A stretch of DNA of 64,000 nt from JAPWJZ01 sp964575605 (lineage in GTDB: Bacteria; Pseudomonadota; Alphaproteobacteria; Micavibrionales; UBA2020), in NCBI GenBank assembly GCA_964575605.1, contig CAZNRN010000017.1:1-64000 (forward strand), read 5' to 3'. The notes under the pieces are model-generated. The model was not told the origin of the DNA. It made no database searches and worked only from the letters and a program-made list of their open reading frames with translations. Below are positions 41,094-49,325 of this stretch, in pieces. A program made the position numbers and the translations under genes. Each line of letters begins with the position of its first letter. The first letter of the stretch is position 1.

Positions 41094-42245
41094 ATGACAT
41101 TAAACACCAAGGCATCCCCCCAAAGAGACGACCACGAAGCCATATGGGCAGATCGCGGCAATTATTGGCAGGAAAAACTTAATCCCGTTCCGCAATACAA
41201 GGCGCGTAAACGCCGCATCTTGCACAAGCCATTGGTATTGAGCGGGCATGGCATCCGGTTAAATGTGCATTGTGGAACCTTGCTTATAAAATGCGGCTTC
41301 ACCCATTACCCCCAAGCGCGGGAAGAATACAGACTATTTCCGCGTGATCGCCAGTTACCCTCCCGGATTGTTATTTTGGATGGTGATGGCAGCATTACTT
41401 TCGATGCGCTTCAATGGCTGTCAGTACAGGGCGTGTCTTTGGTTCAAATAAATTGGCGTGGTGAAATCTCCTGCATTGGCGGCGCAAATTATGCCGCCGA
41501 TCCGGCTTTAGTAAAGCGTCAAATAGAAATAAGGGATAATGGCGAAGGCTTTGAATTTTCAAAATGGCTTATCCTCAAAAAGATTGAGAATTGTTACGAC
41601 ACAATTAAGGAGATTTCGGGCAATTCGCCCGAAGCCCAATTGATCTTGCAAAAAATACAGGCGCAAGCCGCCAGCCTCAAGAAAAAGTCTCCCGCAAGTT
41701 TAAGTGCATTGCTCGCGGTGGAAGGTATCGCGGCAGCGGCCTATTTCCGCTACTGGTACACCCTTCCCATTCGCTGGAAGGGGCTAGGCCGCAAGCCTAT
41801 CCCTCAAGAATGGCTGCGCATAGGCTCTCGTATCGGTAGCAACAATAGCAACCAGTTTGCCCTACATCCTGTGAATGCCATTCTTAACTATGTTTATGGC
41901 GTTTTGGAGAACCAAGTACGGGCGCAAGTGCTGACTATGGGCGTTGACCCCACCATCGGCTATATGCACTCCACCGGAAACAACCGCCCCTCTCTGGTAT
42001 TTGACCTCATGGAGCCATTGCGCCCGATCATGGATAGAAAGGTGCTGGAATTTGTTTCCCAGCGTACATTCTCGCCGGAGGATTTTATTCTCAATAATAA
42101 TGGTATTTGCCGCCTGCACCCGCAATTCGCCAGATATATTGTGAAATTGGTGCAGGATATGCCGGAAATTGAGGAATTAACGGCAATTAATTTAAAAAGG
42201 CTATTCACGCCCGCACTAAAAACCCATGCGAAATCAAAGCGTTAA
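41094..42245 (+). CDS. cas1: Cas1 integrase of a casposon (casposase)
   Basis: Cas1 joins DNA ends into a target; in casposons it acts as the transposon integrase. The 383-residue protein has a beta-rich N-domain (HKPLVLSGHGIRLNVHCGTL, then RIVILDGDGSITFDALQWL) and an alpha-helical catalytic C-domain. Metal-binding residues are visible: Glu210 in LLAVEGIAAAAYF, His292 in TIGYMHSTG and Asp304 in LVFDLMEPLRP. Conserved ALHPVNAILNYVYGVLE lies between. The ATG at 41094 is preferred to a GTG at 41025. No cas2 or CRISPR array is nearby; polB, HNH and HTH genes follow on the same strand. Confidence 0.95.
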   Translation: MTLNTKASPQRDDHEAIWADRGNYWQEKLNPVPQYKARKRRILHKPLVLSGHGIRLNVHCGTLLIKCGFTHYPQAREEYRLFPRDRQLPSRIVILDGDGSITFDALQWLSVQGVSLVQINWRGEISCIGGANYAADPALVKRQIEIRDNGEGFEFSKWLILKKIENCYDTIKEISGNSPEAQLILQKIQAQAASLKKKSPASLSALLAVEGIAAAAYFRYWYTLPIRWKGLGRKPIPQEWLRIGSRIGSNNSNQFALHPVNAILNYVYGVLENQVRAQVLTMGVDPTIGYMHSTGNNRPSLVFDLMEPLRPIMDRKVLEFVSQRTFSPEDFILNNNGICRLHPQFARYIVKLVQDMPEIEELTAINLKRLFTPALKTHAKSKR

Positions 42246-42345
42246 TTATTATTCAATTTAAATCGGTAATTATTTCCCAATTAATTCAATTTCCGTTTTA
42301 ATTCCAGTATATTTCTGGCGTGAAAATTAATTATGAGGGCTGGAA

Positions 42346-43083
42346 TTGGAGAATAATTCCCCTGAATCGTTATTGAATATTTGGAAAAAGGGAAAACCCC
42401 TTAAGGATGCAATTTGGTCTTTTTGCGATAAACAATATATTCAGGAATTACCCAAAAATAATAATGATCGGCAAATGGTAAAACAAAATCCGGGGTGGCA
42501 GGATTTTGCAAACGAAATTAATAAATCTGCCCGCGCTCTAATCGAAATTCAAAATGCCCGCGATAAACTATATTCAAATTTATATGAGAAGATCAAAAAA
42601 GGACATTTAACCGCGCTCGGATATGAAGCACCTGTCAAATCAAAAGATTATCCGGTGGAAGTTCCTCTGCATATGTGGCCGCCCGAAACAATTGATATTA
42701 TTAAATCTTCAATCTCGGGAAATGGGTTGAATTTTTTATCTGTCCGAATTGTAAAGAAATCCGCTTTTAAAGTTAAAATCAAATCAAAAAATAAAATCAT
42801 TAAAGAAACAGTCCTGCCTAGAATAAAGCCCATAGATAAAAGAATTGGCAGGCCTACACTTAAAGAACAAATAATTGTTGCTTATAGCCGATTAAAAAAA
42901 GAAAGAAGAATTGATTATTCAAAGACATTAAAATCGCATACTCAATTAATTCAAAAAACAGTTCAAATATTATTTTCTGAGGTGAAAAGCACAGCTGGCA
43001 TGGAGAATGAGGCAATTCGCCGCGCCATAGGAGATATATTTAAGGCGGATAAAAAAAACTCTAAACCAACCTCTAAACTATAA
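42346..43083 (+). CDS. Hypothetical casposon protein, 245 aa (TTG start)
   Basis: A TTG at 42346 with GAGG 7 bases upstream begins this frame. The composition is very Lys/Ile/Asn-rich and the DNA is the most AT-rich of the window, pointing to a foreign source. The protein is mainly helical at the N-terminus, with a short beta-region (LNFLSVRIVKKSAFKVKIK) and a basic C-terminus that suggests nucleic-acid binding. It sits between cas1 and the HTH gene on the same strand. I do not recognise it. Confidence 0.65.
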   Translation: MENNSPESLLNIWKKGKPLKDAIWSFCDKQYIQELPKNNNDRQMVKQNPGWQDFANEINKSARALIEIQNARDKLYSNLYEKIKKGHLTALGYEAPVKSKDYPVEVPLHMWPPETIDIIKSSISGNGLNFLSVRIVKKSAFKVKIKSKNKIIKETVLPRIKPIDKRIGRPTLKEQIIVAYSRLKKERRIDYSKTLKSHTQLIQKTVQILFSEVKSTAGMENEAIRRAIGDIFKADKKNSKPTSKL

Positions 43084-43158
43084 ACCCCTTGTTCTTTTAT
43101 AGTTATTTTTAGAGTTTCGTGCCCGCCATAACCTTGCTGATAACAACAGCGAGGTTAC

Positions 43159-43743
43159 ATGATTCGATCCAAACCCAAACGCCAGCGCAACTATAAAGCC
43201 GAATACCAACGCCGCGTTGATCGTGGCCGCGCCAAGGGCTTGAGCCGTTCCCAATCGCGGGGGCATCCCAAGGCAAAAGAAAAGAACGTCCGAAAACCCC
43301 GCCCGATCAGCGATGCATCATTTCAAATCAGCCTCAAAGCCCTACGCTCTGGCAAAACGCTAGCTGAGGCTGCAAGGGAAATCCGCGTATCGCCGGAGCG
43401 GCTGCGCAATCAGGCCCAAGCAAAAGGCATCATCCGGCAGCGCGGGCGCAAATGGGTTGTCAGGAATGACCTCCCCAGACGGATGCTGACATACAGCCAG
43501 GGCGAAGCCGTTGTCATTATTTTAGCCAAATTAAGTCAAGCATCTAAAGTAGGCAGCTATATGGCGGCGGTAAGAAGCTTTTTGAGAAGTAACGACGCGG
43601 CACGCCTTGAACCATATATCAAAAAATCTGTCACCGACAGTCGCGGCAAGAAATACGTATTCGAGACAAATCCCAATACGCTTTACAGATTAGCGGCTGG
43701 CGGCGGGGATACGTTTGAACAGGTCTATCGCATCATTCTTTAG
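43159..43743 (+). CDS. Basic HTH protein of the casposon, 194 aa
   Basis: The N-terminus is strongly basic (SKPKRQRNYKAEYQRRVDRG) with SRSQSRGHPKAKEK, a motif common in phage and mobile-element proteins. Residues about 65-95 (GKTLAEAAREIRVSPERLRNQAQAKG) read as a helix-turn-helix. The C-terminus ends with a conserved-looking GGDTFEQVYRIIL. HTH proteins are part of the usual casposon gene set, where they may guide integration or regulate the element. Confidence 0.75.
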   Translation: MIRSKPKRQRNYKAEYQRRVDRGRAKGLSRSQSRGHPKAKEKNVRKPRPISDASFQISLKALRSGKTLAEAAREIRVSPERLRNQAQAKGIIRQRGRKWVVRNDLPRRMLTYSQGEAVVIILAKLSQASKVGSYMAAVRSFLRSNDAARLEPYIKKSVTDSRGKKYVFETNPNTLYRLAAGGGDTFEQVYRIIL

Positions 43744-43758
43744 AAAAGGAGAAGAAAT

Positions 43759-44112
43759 ATGAACGATAAAGTAAAAGAAGCCCGCAAGCAGAAACGGCTT
43801 GAGGTTTTGGGAAGCAATCATCCGGTATGCGTCATTTGCGGAGAGAATGACTGGCGCACGCTGGAGCAACACCATATTGCAGGACAGGCTTATGGGGATG
43901 ATCTTTGTACTGTTTGCAGGAACTGCCACCGCAAGTTAAGTGATGACCAGAAAGACCATCCTCAGCAAGTCGGTAAACGCCCGACAAACTTTGAAGCTAT
44001 CGGTCACTTGTTGCTGGGGCTGGCAGACTTCCTTGCGCTCTTGGTCGCCAAACTTCGGGAGTATGGGCAGCTCTTGATACAGGCAGCGCAAACAATGGTG
44101 TGCACAACATGA
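43759..44112 (+). CDS. HNH endonuclease-like protein
   Basis: The 117-residue protein has an HNH finger: VCVICGE, LEQHHIAG and CTVCRNCHRKLSDDQKDH supply two Cys pairs, the His-His pair and the final His. A GGAG site precedes the ATG. The C-terminal third is hydrophobic and helical (LLLGLADFLALLVAKL). HNH genes next to cas1 and polB are characteristic of one group of casposons. Its stop overlaps the polB start (ATGA), which couples their translation. Confidence 0.87.
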   Translation: MNDKVKEARKQKRLEVLGSNHPVCVICGENDWRTLEQHHIAGQAYGDDLCTVCRNCHRKLSDDQKDHPQQVGKRPTNFEAIGHLLLGLADFLALLVAKLREYGQLLIQAAQTMVCTT

Positions 44113-47100
44113 CAAGGATAGATGGGCAATCCATGAGCGTAGCTGTCAGGGCTTATGTCTGTAAGCCCGAGGCCCATAGCGGAATGGAGGAAGCAGCCGC
44201 CAAAAAACCTCCCAGAAAAAAAGTGAACACTCCTTCGGAATGGGTTGTTGCATTTGATACTGAAACAACAACGGACGCAGCGCAAAAGCTACGCTTTGGC
44301 TCGTACCAAGTCCGAAAAGGTGATGAGCTTATCCAATCAGGCGTTTTTTACGACCCTGCGACCCTTCGCACGGGCGAACAAAAAGCGCTCCGAGAATACG
44401 TGACTAAAAACCAACTAAACATGCTGACAGTTAAAGAGTTTGTCGAAGATGTATTTTATGGCGTTGGTTATGCGCTTAGGGCGACTATTGTCGGCTTTAA
44501 TCTCCCTTTCGATATTTCACGACTTGCGATAGATCACTCGACTGCCCGCGCTTCACCTTGGAACAAAGTCATGCGGGGCGGCTTCAGCTTCAAGCTGTCT
44601 GAAAATGAAGAAAATCCACGCGTGCAGATCAAGCATGTATCGTCAAGGGATTCGTTTATCCAGTTTGCCGCCACGAAAGGACAGCGCACCACGAGAGGCA
44701 ACCGCAAGAAAGGACGGAAACAGCTTGTCAGGCGCGGATATTTTATCGACGCCAAGACCTTGGCTGCGGCATTAACCAGCCAGTCATATTCGCTGGCTTC
44801 ATTGGCGCAGGCATTAGGCGTACAGGCGCAGAAACATGATACGCACGAGCATGGCAGCACTTTAACGCCTGAGTATATCGCCTATGCGGTGCAGGATACG
44901 CAGACTACATGGGAATCCTTTTGTGCCCTTCACCGTCTTTATGCAGCGCATGGCCTCAAACTTACAGCAGCGCATAGCATCCATAGCGAAGCTAGTTTGG
45001 GCAAGGCATACCTGCGGGATATGGGCATTAAGCCGTGGCATCAGGTGCAGCCCGATTTCCCGCCTGACATGATCGGAAGAATCATGAGCGGCTATTACGG
45101 CGGGCGTTCGGAAATTCATATTCGCAAGGAAATCACGCAAATCCTTTATTGCGACTTTCTTTCGATGTATCCCACCGTTTGCACCCTTATGGCTCTGTGG
45201 CGTTTTGTCACAGCGCAAGGAATGACATGGCGAGACACAACAGCGGAAACACGAGAATTCTTAGAAAAAGTAACAATCCTCGATTTACAGCAGCAGGGAA
45301 CATGGCGATCTCTGTCTACTATCGTGCAAGTTATGCCGGACGGAGAGATTTTCCCTGTTCGTGCCAAATATGGTGGTGATGCTCAATATACAATTGGCGC
45401 GAATCATTTGACCAGCCAAACGCCGCTCTGGTTTACCTTGGCTGACTGCATCTCCGCAAAGCTGCTCACAGGGCGTACGCCGCAAATACTGCAAGCGATT
45501 ACATTCACGCCTGAGAGGATGCAGGAAAACCTTAATCCTGTCGACATAACAGGAAACCCCGCATATCGTGTTGACCCCAGCCAAAGTGATTTCTTTAAAC
45601 GGGTTATTGATTTACGCAGCGAGGTAAAAAAGAAAATTAAAACAGCCCCGCAAGCTGAAAAAGCCACTCTTGAAAGCCAACAGCTCGCCCTCAAGATTTT
45701 AGCCAATGCCACAAGCTACGGAATTTTTGTCGAGCTGAATGTAGAAGAAGAAAAACAATTGCAGCCGCTATTGTGCTATGGGCCGAGCGGCAAAGCTATG
45801 CCCATAGAAAAGAAGAAATTTGAGGCAACCGGATCATTTTTTCACCCGTTGCTGGCTACTCTTATCACGGGAGCCGCGAGGTTGATGCTTGCTATAACGG
45901 AACGGCTGGCAAACGAGGCTGGGATTGATTGGGCTTTTTGCGATACGGATAGCATGGCATTGGCTAAACCAGAGGACATGAGCCAAGATGAATTTTATAA
46001 GAAGGCGCGACAAGTGCAGGAATGGTTTACGCCGCTCAACCCCTATGCCCAAAAAGCCCCCTTGCTCAAGATTGAAGAATATAATTATAGCTTGTCGGAC
46101 AAAGGGGCATTGGAGCCGCTTTATTGTTATACCATTTCTTCCAAGCGTTATGCCCTGTTCAATATTGATGCAGGCGGAAAAATAATTCTGCGCAAGGTTT
46201 CCGCACATGGGCTTGGCCATCTGCTTGCCCCGTATAAACGAGATGACAACTCCGGCCTTGATGCGGAACCGTGGCAGCAGGATTTATGGCGGGAAATTAT
46301 CAACGCAGCGCGTGAAAACAGGCAACCGTACTATGCAAGCCTTAAGAATTTTAATATGCCCGCAGTCAGCCGCTATGGAGCGAGCACTCCCGCATTGGCT
46401 GCATGGTTCAATAAGTACAATGAAGACAAGCCCTATAGCGATCGGGTGCGCGCGTTCAATTTCTTAATGGCCATGCAAGCTAAACCCGGCCTCAAAGCCT
46501 TAAAGCCCGTGGCAACCTTCACTAATGACCATAACAAAGCTTCATCACGGGTCTTTGACCGCATGACAGGACAAAATATCAGCCGCCGCCAGCTTAAAAC
46601 CTATCAGGAAACGCTTGCGCAGTATCATCTGCACCCTGAAACGAAGTTCTTGAATGGCGATTTCACAGACAGCGGAAAAACGCAGCGGCGGCATATCGCC
46701 CTTAAGTCCGTACAGCATATCGGCAAGGAGGCTAATAAATGGGAGGAACAATTTTATCTTGGTCTTGATCCTGAAGCACAAATTGAATACGGCATTTGCC
46801 CTGAGCAGAAAAATGAAATTTTAAAGGCTGTGTTGAAAAGCATTTCAATTCATGGCGCAAAAAGTATTGCGGAGGCCGCTAGAATGTCAGAAAGATACGT
46901 TCTTGAAGTTGGCAAGGGAAAGACAAGTCCATCCGAAAAGGCACTTACAAGGCTGCAATCGGCTGTAAAGGCTCTCGAAAATGCCAATGCATCTGAGCAT
47001 GGATTGCGTCAAAGAATCAGCGCGATGATGGAAGAAAGGAAAATTTCAATTCGTAGTCTTGCCGCAAACCTTGAAATTGACCCTTCAAACTTAGCGAAAA

Positions 47101-47201
47101 TTCTGTCTGGCCTTCGAAAATCCGGAAACCAGTTGATTCGCGCCTATGAGTATTTGATGGGAGGAACAACTATAGGGTATCATGAGGCAGATGAGCGATG
47201 A
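44109..47201 (+). CDS. Family B DNA polymerase with C-terminal HTH extension
   Basis: The polymerase should copy the casposon DNA. The ATG at 44109 overlaps the HNH stop and gives 1030 residues. The 3'-5' exonuclease has FDTET (Asp50, Glu52) and VGFNLPFDISRL. Polymerase motifs are A, CDFLSMYPT (Asp349); B, KILANATSYG (Lys529); and C, FCDTDS (Asp612, Asp614). The last 130 residues are an added region with two helix-turn-helix-like segments (IAEAARMSERYVLEVGKG and RSLAANLEIDPSNLAKILSG), unusual for this family. GTG at 44100 is an alternative start. Whether it is protein-primed is not clear from sequence. Confidence 0.93.
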   Translation: MTRIDGQSMSVAVRAYVCKPEAHSGMEEAAAKKPPRKKVNTPSEWVVAFDTETTTDAAQKLRFGSYQVRKGDELIQSGVFYDPATLRTGEQKALREYVTKNQLNMLTVKEFVEDVFYGVGYALRATIVGFNLPFDISRLAIDHSTARASPWNKVMRGGFSFKLSENEENPRVQIKHVSSRDSFIQFAATKGQRTTRGNRKKGRKQLVRRGYFIDAKTLAAALTSQSYSLASLAQALGVQAQKHDTHEHGSTLTPEYIAYAVQDTQTTWESFCALHRLYAAHGLKLTAAHSIHSEASLGKAYLRDMGIKPWHQVQPDFPPDMIGRIMSGYYGGRSEIHIRKEITQILYCDFLSMYPTVCTLMALWRFVTAQGMTWRDTTAETREFLEKVTILDLQQQGTWRSLSTIVQVMPDGEIFPVRAKYGGDAQYTIGANHLTSQTPLWFTLADCISAKLLTGRTPQILQAITFTPERMQENLNPVDITGNPAYRVDPSQSDFFKRVIDLRSEVKKKIKTAPQAEKATLESQQLALKILANATSYGIFVELNVEEEKQLQPLLCYGPSGKAMPIEKKKFEATGSFFHPLLATLITGAARLMLAITERLANEAGIDWAFCDTDSMALAKPEDMSQDEFYKKARQVQEWFTPLNPYAQKAPLLKIEEYNYSLSDKGALEPLYCYTISSKRYALFNIDAGGKIILRKVSAHGLGHLLAPYKRDDNSGLDAEPWQQDLWREIINAARENRQPYYASLKNFNMPAVSRYGASTPALAAWFNKYNEDKPYSDRVRAFNFLMAMQAKPGLKALKPVATFTNDHNKASSRVFDRMTGQNISRRQLKTYQETLAQYHLHPETKFLNGDFTDSGKTQRRHIALKSVQHIGKEANKWEEQFYLGLDPEAQIEYGICPEQKNEILKAVLKSISIHGAKSIAEAARMSERYVLEVGKGKTSPSEKALTRLQSAVKALENANASEHGLRQRISAMMEERKISIRSLAANLEIDPSNLAKILSGLRKSGNQLIRAYEYLMGGTTIGYHEADER

Positions 47202-47238
47202 GTCAGAATGTGGAAAACGGGTGAGGTAGGCCGACAGC

Positions 47239-47508
47239 ATGTCCGCGCAGCATGAGCTTGAAACACTTGATCAGCTACAAGGCGGAGCTCTTTCGCTGAA
47301 GATTATCCGCATGGTTTATCCTGATGCAGATCACTTTTTGCGCGGCGTGTATGGTCTACTTAAAGGCGGCGATGTCCGACTGATCGAGAACGATATGGAG
47401 GTTCCTGACTGGCGCTGGCGCGAATTATTTATCGATAGCTCTGCAATAGAAAAACTTGATACCATGACGCTTACGCTTACCGAACAAGGTGCCAAGCGGA
47501 TTGGATAA
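47239..47508 (+). CDS. Hypothetical protein, 89 aa
   Basis: The small acidic protein (HELETLDQLQGGALSLKIIRMVYPDADHFLRGVYGLL at the start, with a later VPDWRWRELF) is mainly helical and ends in TEQGAKRIG, a winged-helix-like tail. It follows polB by 37 bp on the same strand and is casposon cargo. No function can be assigned. Confidence 0.6.
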   Translation: MSAQHELETLDQLQGGALSLKIIRMVYPDADHFLRGVYGLLKGGDVRLIENDMEVPDWRWRELFIDSSAIEKLDTMTLTLTEQGAKRIG

Positions 47509-47555
47509 AAATTGCACTATTTTTTCGGAAGAAACCCTATCACACGGATTTTGCG

Positions 47556-47981
47556 ATGCGTTTTTTGAGTCTATTTTTAGCGCTTATTCTGTTCTCTTCC
47601 GCTGCCTTTGCAGGCGGGAGTTCTACAAAGGTATATGTTCAGAAACTGACCATGCTGACGGATACGGATTATATTCTGGTCGTGATGCCTGTAACAGTGC
47701 GGGATGGAGATTACTGGGGAGGCTGCAAACAGTTCGAAGTGCATGGTACGTTGCGACGCCTGAAAAGCATGGGGCGGTCGAGTGGGACGCCTACAAAAAA
47801 GGAACATTTGGCCGCGCTTGCCTTATTGAGAAAGTTTGAAGGTTCCGCAAAATCTATGCGTTTCGGATATATCGGAGTGGGGTTTAAAGTTATCAACCCC
47901 AAAAATCCCTGCATCGTCAATAGCAGAGGCCTAAGACGACAAGTCGACGGTACTGTTCTCTCATTCTTCTATGCGGTTTAG
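47556..47981 (+). CDS. Exported hypothetical protein, 141 aa
   Basis: A signal peptide (RFLSLFLALILFSSAAFAG) is followed by a beta-rich mature part with two Cys residues (GGCKQF and NPCIVNS) that could form a disulfide. It shares no motif with a family I know. Its 3' end overlaps an in-frame start of the ankyrin gene. Cargo at the right end of the casposon. Confidence 0.65.
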   Translation: MRFLSLFLALILFSSAAFAGGSSTKVYVQKLTMLTDTDYILVVMPVTVRDGDYWGGCKQFEVHGTLRRLKSMGRSSGTPTKKEHLAALALLRKFEGSAKSMRFGYIGVGFKVINPKNPCIVNSRGLRRQVDGTVLSFFYAV

Positions 47982-48009
47982 TTTACACAATGGAATTTAT
48001 CACACATCA

Positions 48010-48399
48010 ATGACTACTTTCGATGAAGCCGACCGCATGATTAAAAAGGGAAACATTATTGCCCTACGGGACGCTTTGAATAATGGCCTCAACGCCAACA
48101 CCGAAAACCGTTACGGATGGTCCTTGTTAATGTCTGCTGCGAACCGTTGCGACGTTCGGATTGGCGAGCTGCTGATTTCCCAAGGAGCGGACGTTAACCA
48201 CATCACAAAGACAAAACCTCCTTCATTGTCTGGCAGTCCGTTGCAGCTCGCAATATTACGCGGCCACGTCCCCTTCATCCAGCTACTGCTTTCTCATGGC
48301 GCGAAGACAGATCATATGCCCCCACTAGCGGAATGGATTAAATATTCGGGACTTCCGCAGAAGAAAATTGACGAAATGCTAAATATTTTTAAGCAATAA
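48010..48399 (+). CDS. Ankyrin-repeat protein, casposon cargo
   Basis: From the ATG at 48010 the product is about 129 residues with three ankyrin repeats: GNIIALRDALNNGLNANTENRYG, NRCDVRIGELLISQGADVNH and GHVPFIQLLLSHGAKTDH. There is an upstream in-frame ATG at 47971 that overlaps the previous gene; the region before 48010 does not look like an ankyrin cap. The repeats bind protein partners. The gene ends 66 bp from the right inverted repeat. Confidence 0.75.
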   Translation: MTTFDEADRMIKKGNIIALRDALNNGLNANTENRYGWSLLMSAANRCDVRIGELLISQGADVNHITKTKPPSLSGSPLQLAILRGHVPFIQLLLSHGAKTDHMPPLAEWIKYSGLPQKKIDEMLNIFKQ

Positions 48400-48439
48400 A
48401 AAATTCCGACCGCATCACCCGCCAGATTGAAGGAAAAGA

Positions 48440-48473
48440 AAACAACCCCAACCTGTTAAGGAAGGGGCTGTTT
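48440..48473 (-). terminator. Inward terminator overlapping the right inverted repeat
   Basis: On the minus strand AAACAGCCCC (48473-48464) pairs with GGGGTTGTTT (48449-48440) and is followed by a short T run. It mirrors the hairpin at the left end and would stop minus-strand transcripts entering from the ankyrin gene outside the element. Confidence 0.65.
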
Positions 48474-48530
48474 CTCTATCTTTGGGTGTGGTCAGAAAAC
48501 GGAAGTCCCCGCCCTCTCACTATACCCCCC
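48465..48530 (-). repeat. Right terminal inverted repeat of the casposon (66 bp)
   Basis: The reverse complement matches 37719-37784 at 64 of 66 positions. With a 14-bp target duplication the outer end is 48528. The outermost bases on each end are a G run followed by TATAGTGAGAGGGCGGGG. Confidence 0.93.
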
Positions 48531-48552
48531 GGTTTTTGCCGGGGCTTTTTTT
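48527..48552 (+). terminator. Right half-site of the split bidirectional terminator
   Basis: The hairpin CCCCGG-TTTTTG-CCGGGG is followed by C and seven T, a rho-independent terminator for plus-strand transcripts leaving the casposon. The T-tract runs into the stop codon of the minus-strand ankyrin gene. Confidence 0.8.
48529..48542. repeat. Target-site duplication, right copy
   Basis: CCGGTTTTTGCCGG directly follows the right inverted repeat and repeats 37707-37720. The maximum shared flank is 18 bp (48527-48544). Confidence 0.85.
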
Positions 48553-49315
48553 ATGCCGTCGCGGCCGGCTTTTTGACGCTCAGCGTCTTCATCACCGTCA
48601 CGTCCTGCGTCAGTGCGGCATCGGCCGGTTTCGGCGGCGCGAATTTTTCGTTCACCACAGCCAGCAGTTTCGCGCGCTCGGCGTCGGAGAGTTTTTCGAG
48701 CGTCCGTAAAACCTGCTCGGCGGGCGTCGCGGCGGGCGGCGGCGGCGCGGCGGTGCCTTGCGCGCGCTTCGCTTCCTCGGTTCGGATGATTTTGATGATA
48801 TCGTTATAGCCGTTCTTCTCGGCAAGGCGCAGCGGCCTGTCCCACGACAGGTCCGCGCCATTGTCGCAGAGCAGCTGCACCATCGCGGGATTGTTATTGC
48901 GCACGGCAATGCTGAGCGGCGTGAAGGATTCGTCCCAGCCGCTGTACCCCTCGTCGGGGTTACCGCCCTGCGCGAGCAGGTTTTGCGCCGCCTTCACATC
49001 ATTCTGGAAGACGGCGATGCACACCAGCGACATATCCCGCGTCTTGTAAAGGCGCAGACCGCCTTTACTGCCCAGGCCCGGCAGGCGATTTTCCTTGCCC
49101 CATTCCCGCGAAACCGTGAGCTGTTCATTGATATCCGCGCCTTTTTGCAGGCAGTCGTCGACCACATCCCACATGCGCGAGACGGCGGCCTTCGTCATCC
49201 GTTCCGTCAGCGTCTGGGGCGAGGGCACGCCGACATCGGCGTCGCGCGCGTGTATGTCGGCTAGCCACTTTGCTTCTTTTTCCCTGCGGTTCTTTTCTTT
49301 CCAGGCTTCGAACAT
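48551..49315 (-). CDS. Chromosomal ankyrin-repeat protein
   Basis: The 254-residue protein has an N-terminal helix rich in Glu, Lys and Arg and then ankyrin repeats (MWDVVDDCLQKGADINE, NDVKAAQNLLAQGGNPDEG, NNPAMVQLLCDNGADLS, GYNDIIKII). An Ala/Pro-rich linker leads to a C-terminal helical part (EQVLRTLEKLSDAERAKLLAVV). No signal peptide. It lies 10 bp from the hydrolase-like gene on the same strand. Its own transcript end coincided with the terminator now split by the casposon. Confidence 0.82.
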   Translation of the reverse strand: MFEAWKEKNRREKEAKWLADIHARDADVGVPSPQTLTERMTKAAVSRMWDVVDDCLQKGADINEQLTVSREWGKENRLPGLGSKGGLRLYKTRDMSLVCIAVFQNDVKAAQNLLAQGGNPDEGYSGWDESFTPLSIAVRNNNPAMVQLLCDNGADLSWDRPLRLAEKNGYNDIIKIIRTEEAKRAQGTAAPPPPAATPAEQVLRTLEKLSDAERAKLLAVVNEKFAPPKPADAALTQDVTVMKTLSVKKPAATA

Positions 49316-49325
49316 TTGAACTCCT

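Larger units (their letters stand above)
37721..48528. mobile_element. Casposon: Cas1/PolB-encoding transposon with terminal inverted repeats
   Basis: This 10.8-kb element has 66-bp terminal inverted repeats with two mismatches and a direct target repeat of 14-18 bp. It encodes Cas1, a family B DNA polymerase, an HNH nuclease and an HTH protein, the gene set that defines casposons, and lacks Cas2 and CRISPR repeats. It is clearly AT-richer than the chromosomal genes on both sides. Cargo includes Sel1 and ankyrin proteins and a probable nuclease of the AbiJ-like type. Intact ends and open frames suggest recent insertion. Confidence 0.93.

Noticed and set aside
41094..42245. Reading Cas1 as part of a CRISPR-Cas adaptation module
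   Set aside because: No Cas2, no other Cas gene and no regularly spaced repeats are visible anywhere in the window. The inverted repeats, target duplication and polymerase gene point to a casposon instead.
37697..48552. Treating the 18-bp flanking palindromes as ordinary terminators of the two neighbouring genes
   Set aside because: They are exact copies abutting a 66-bp inverted repeat, and each lacks the T-tract on its inner side. A single original terminator duplicated by insertion explains both.
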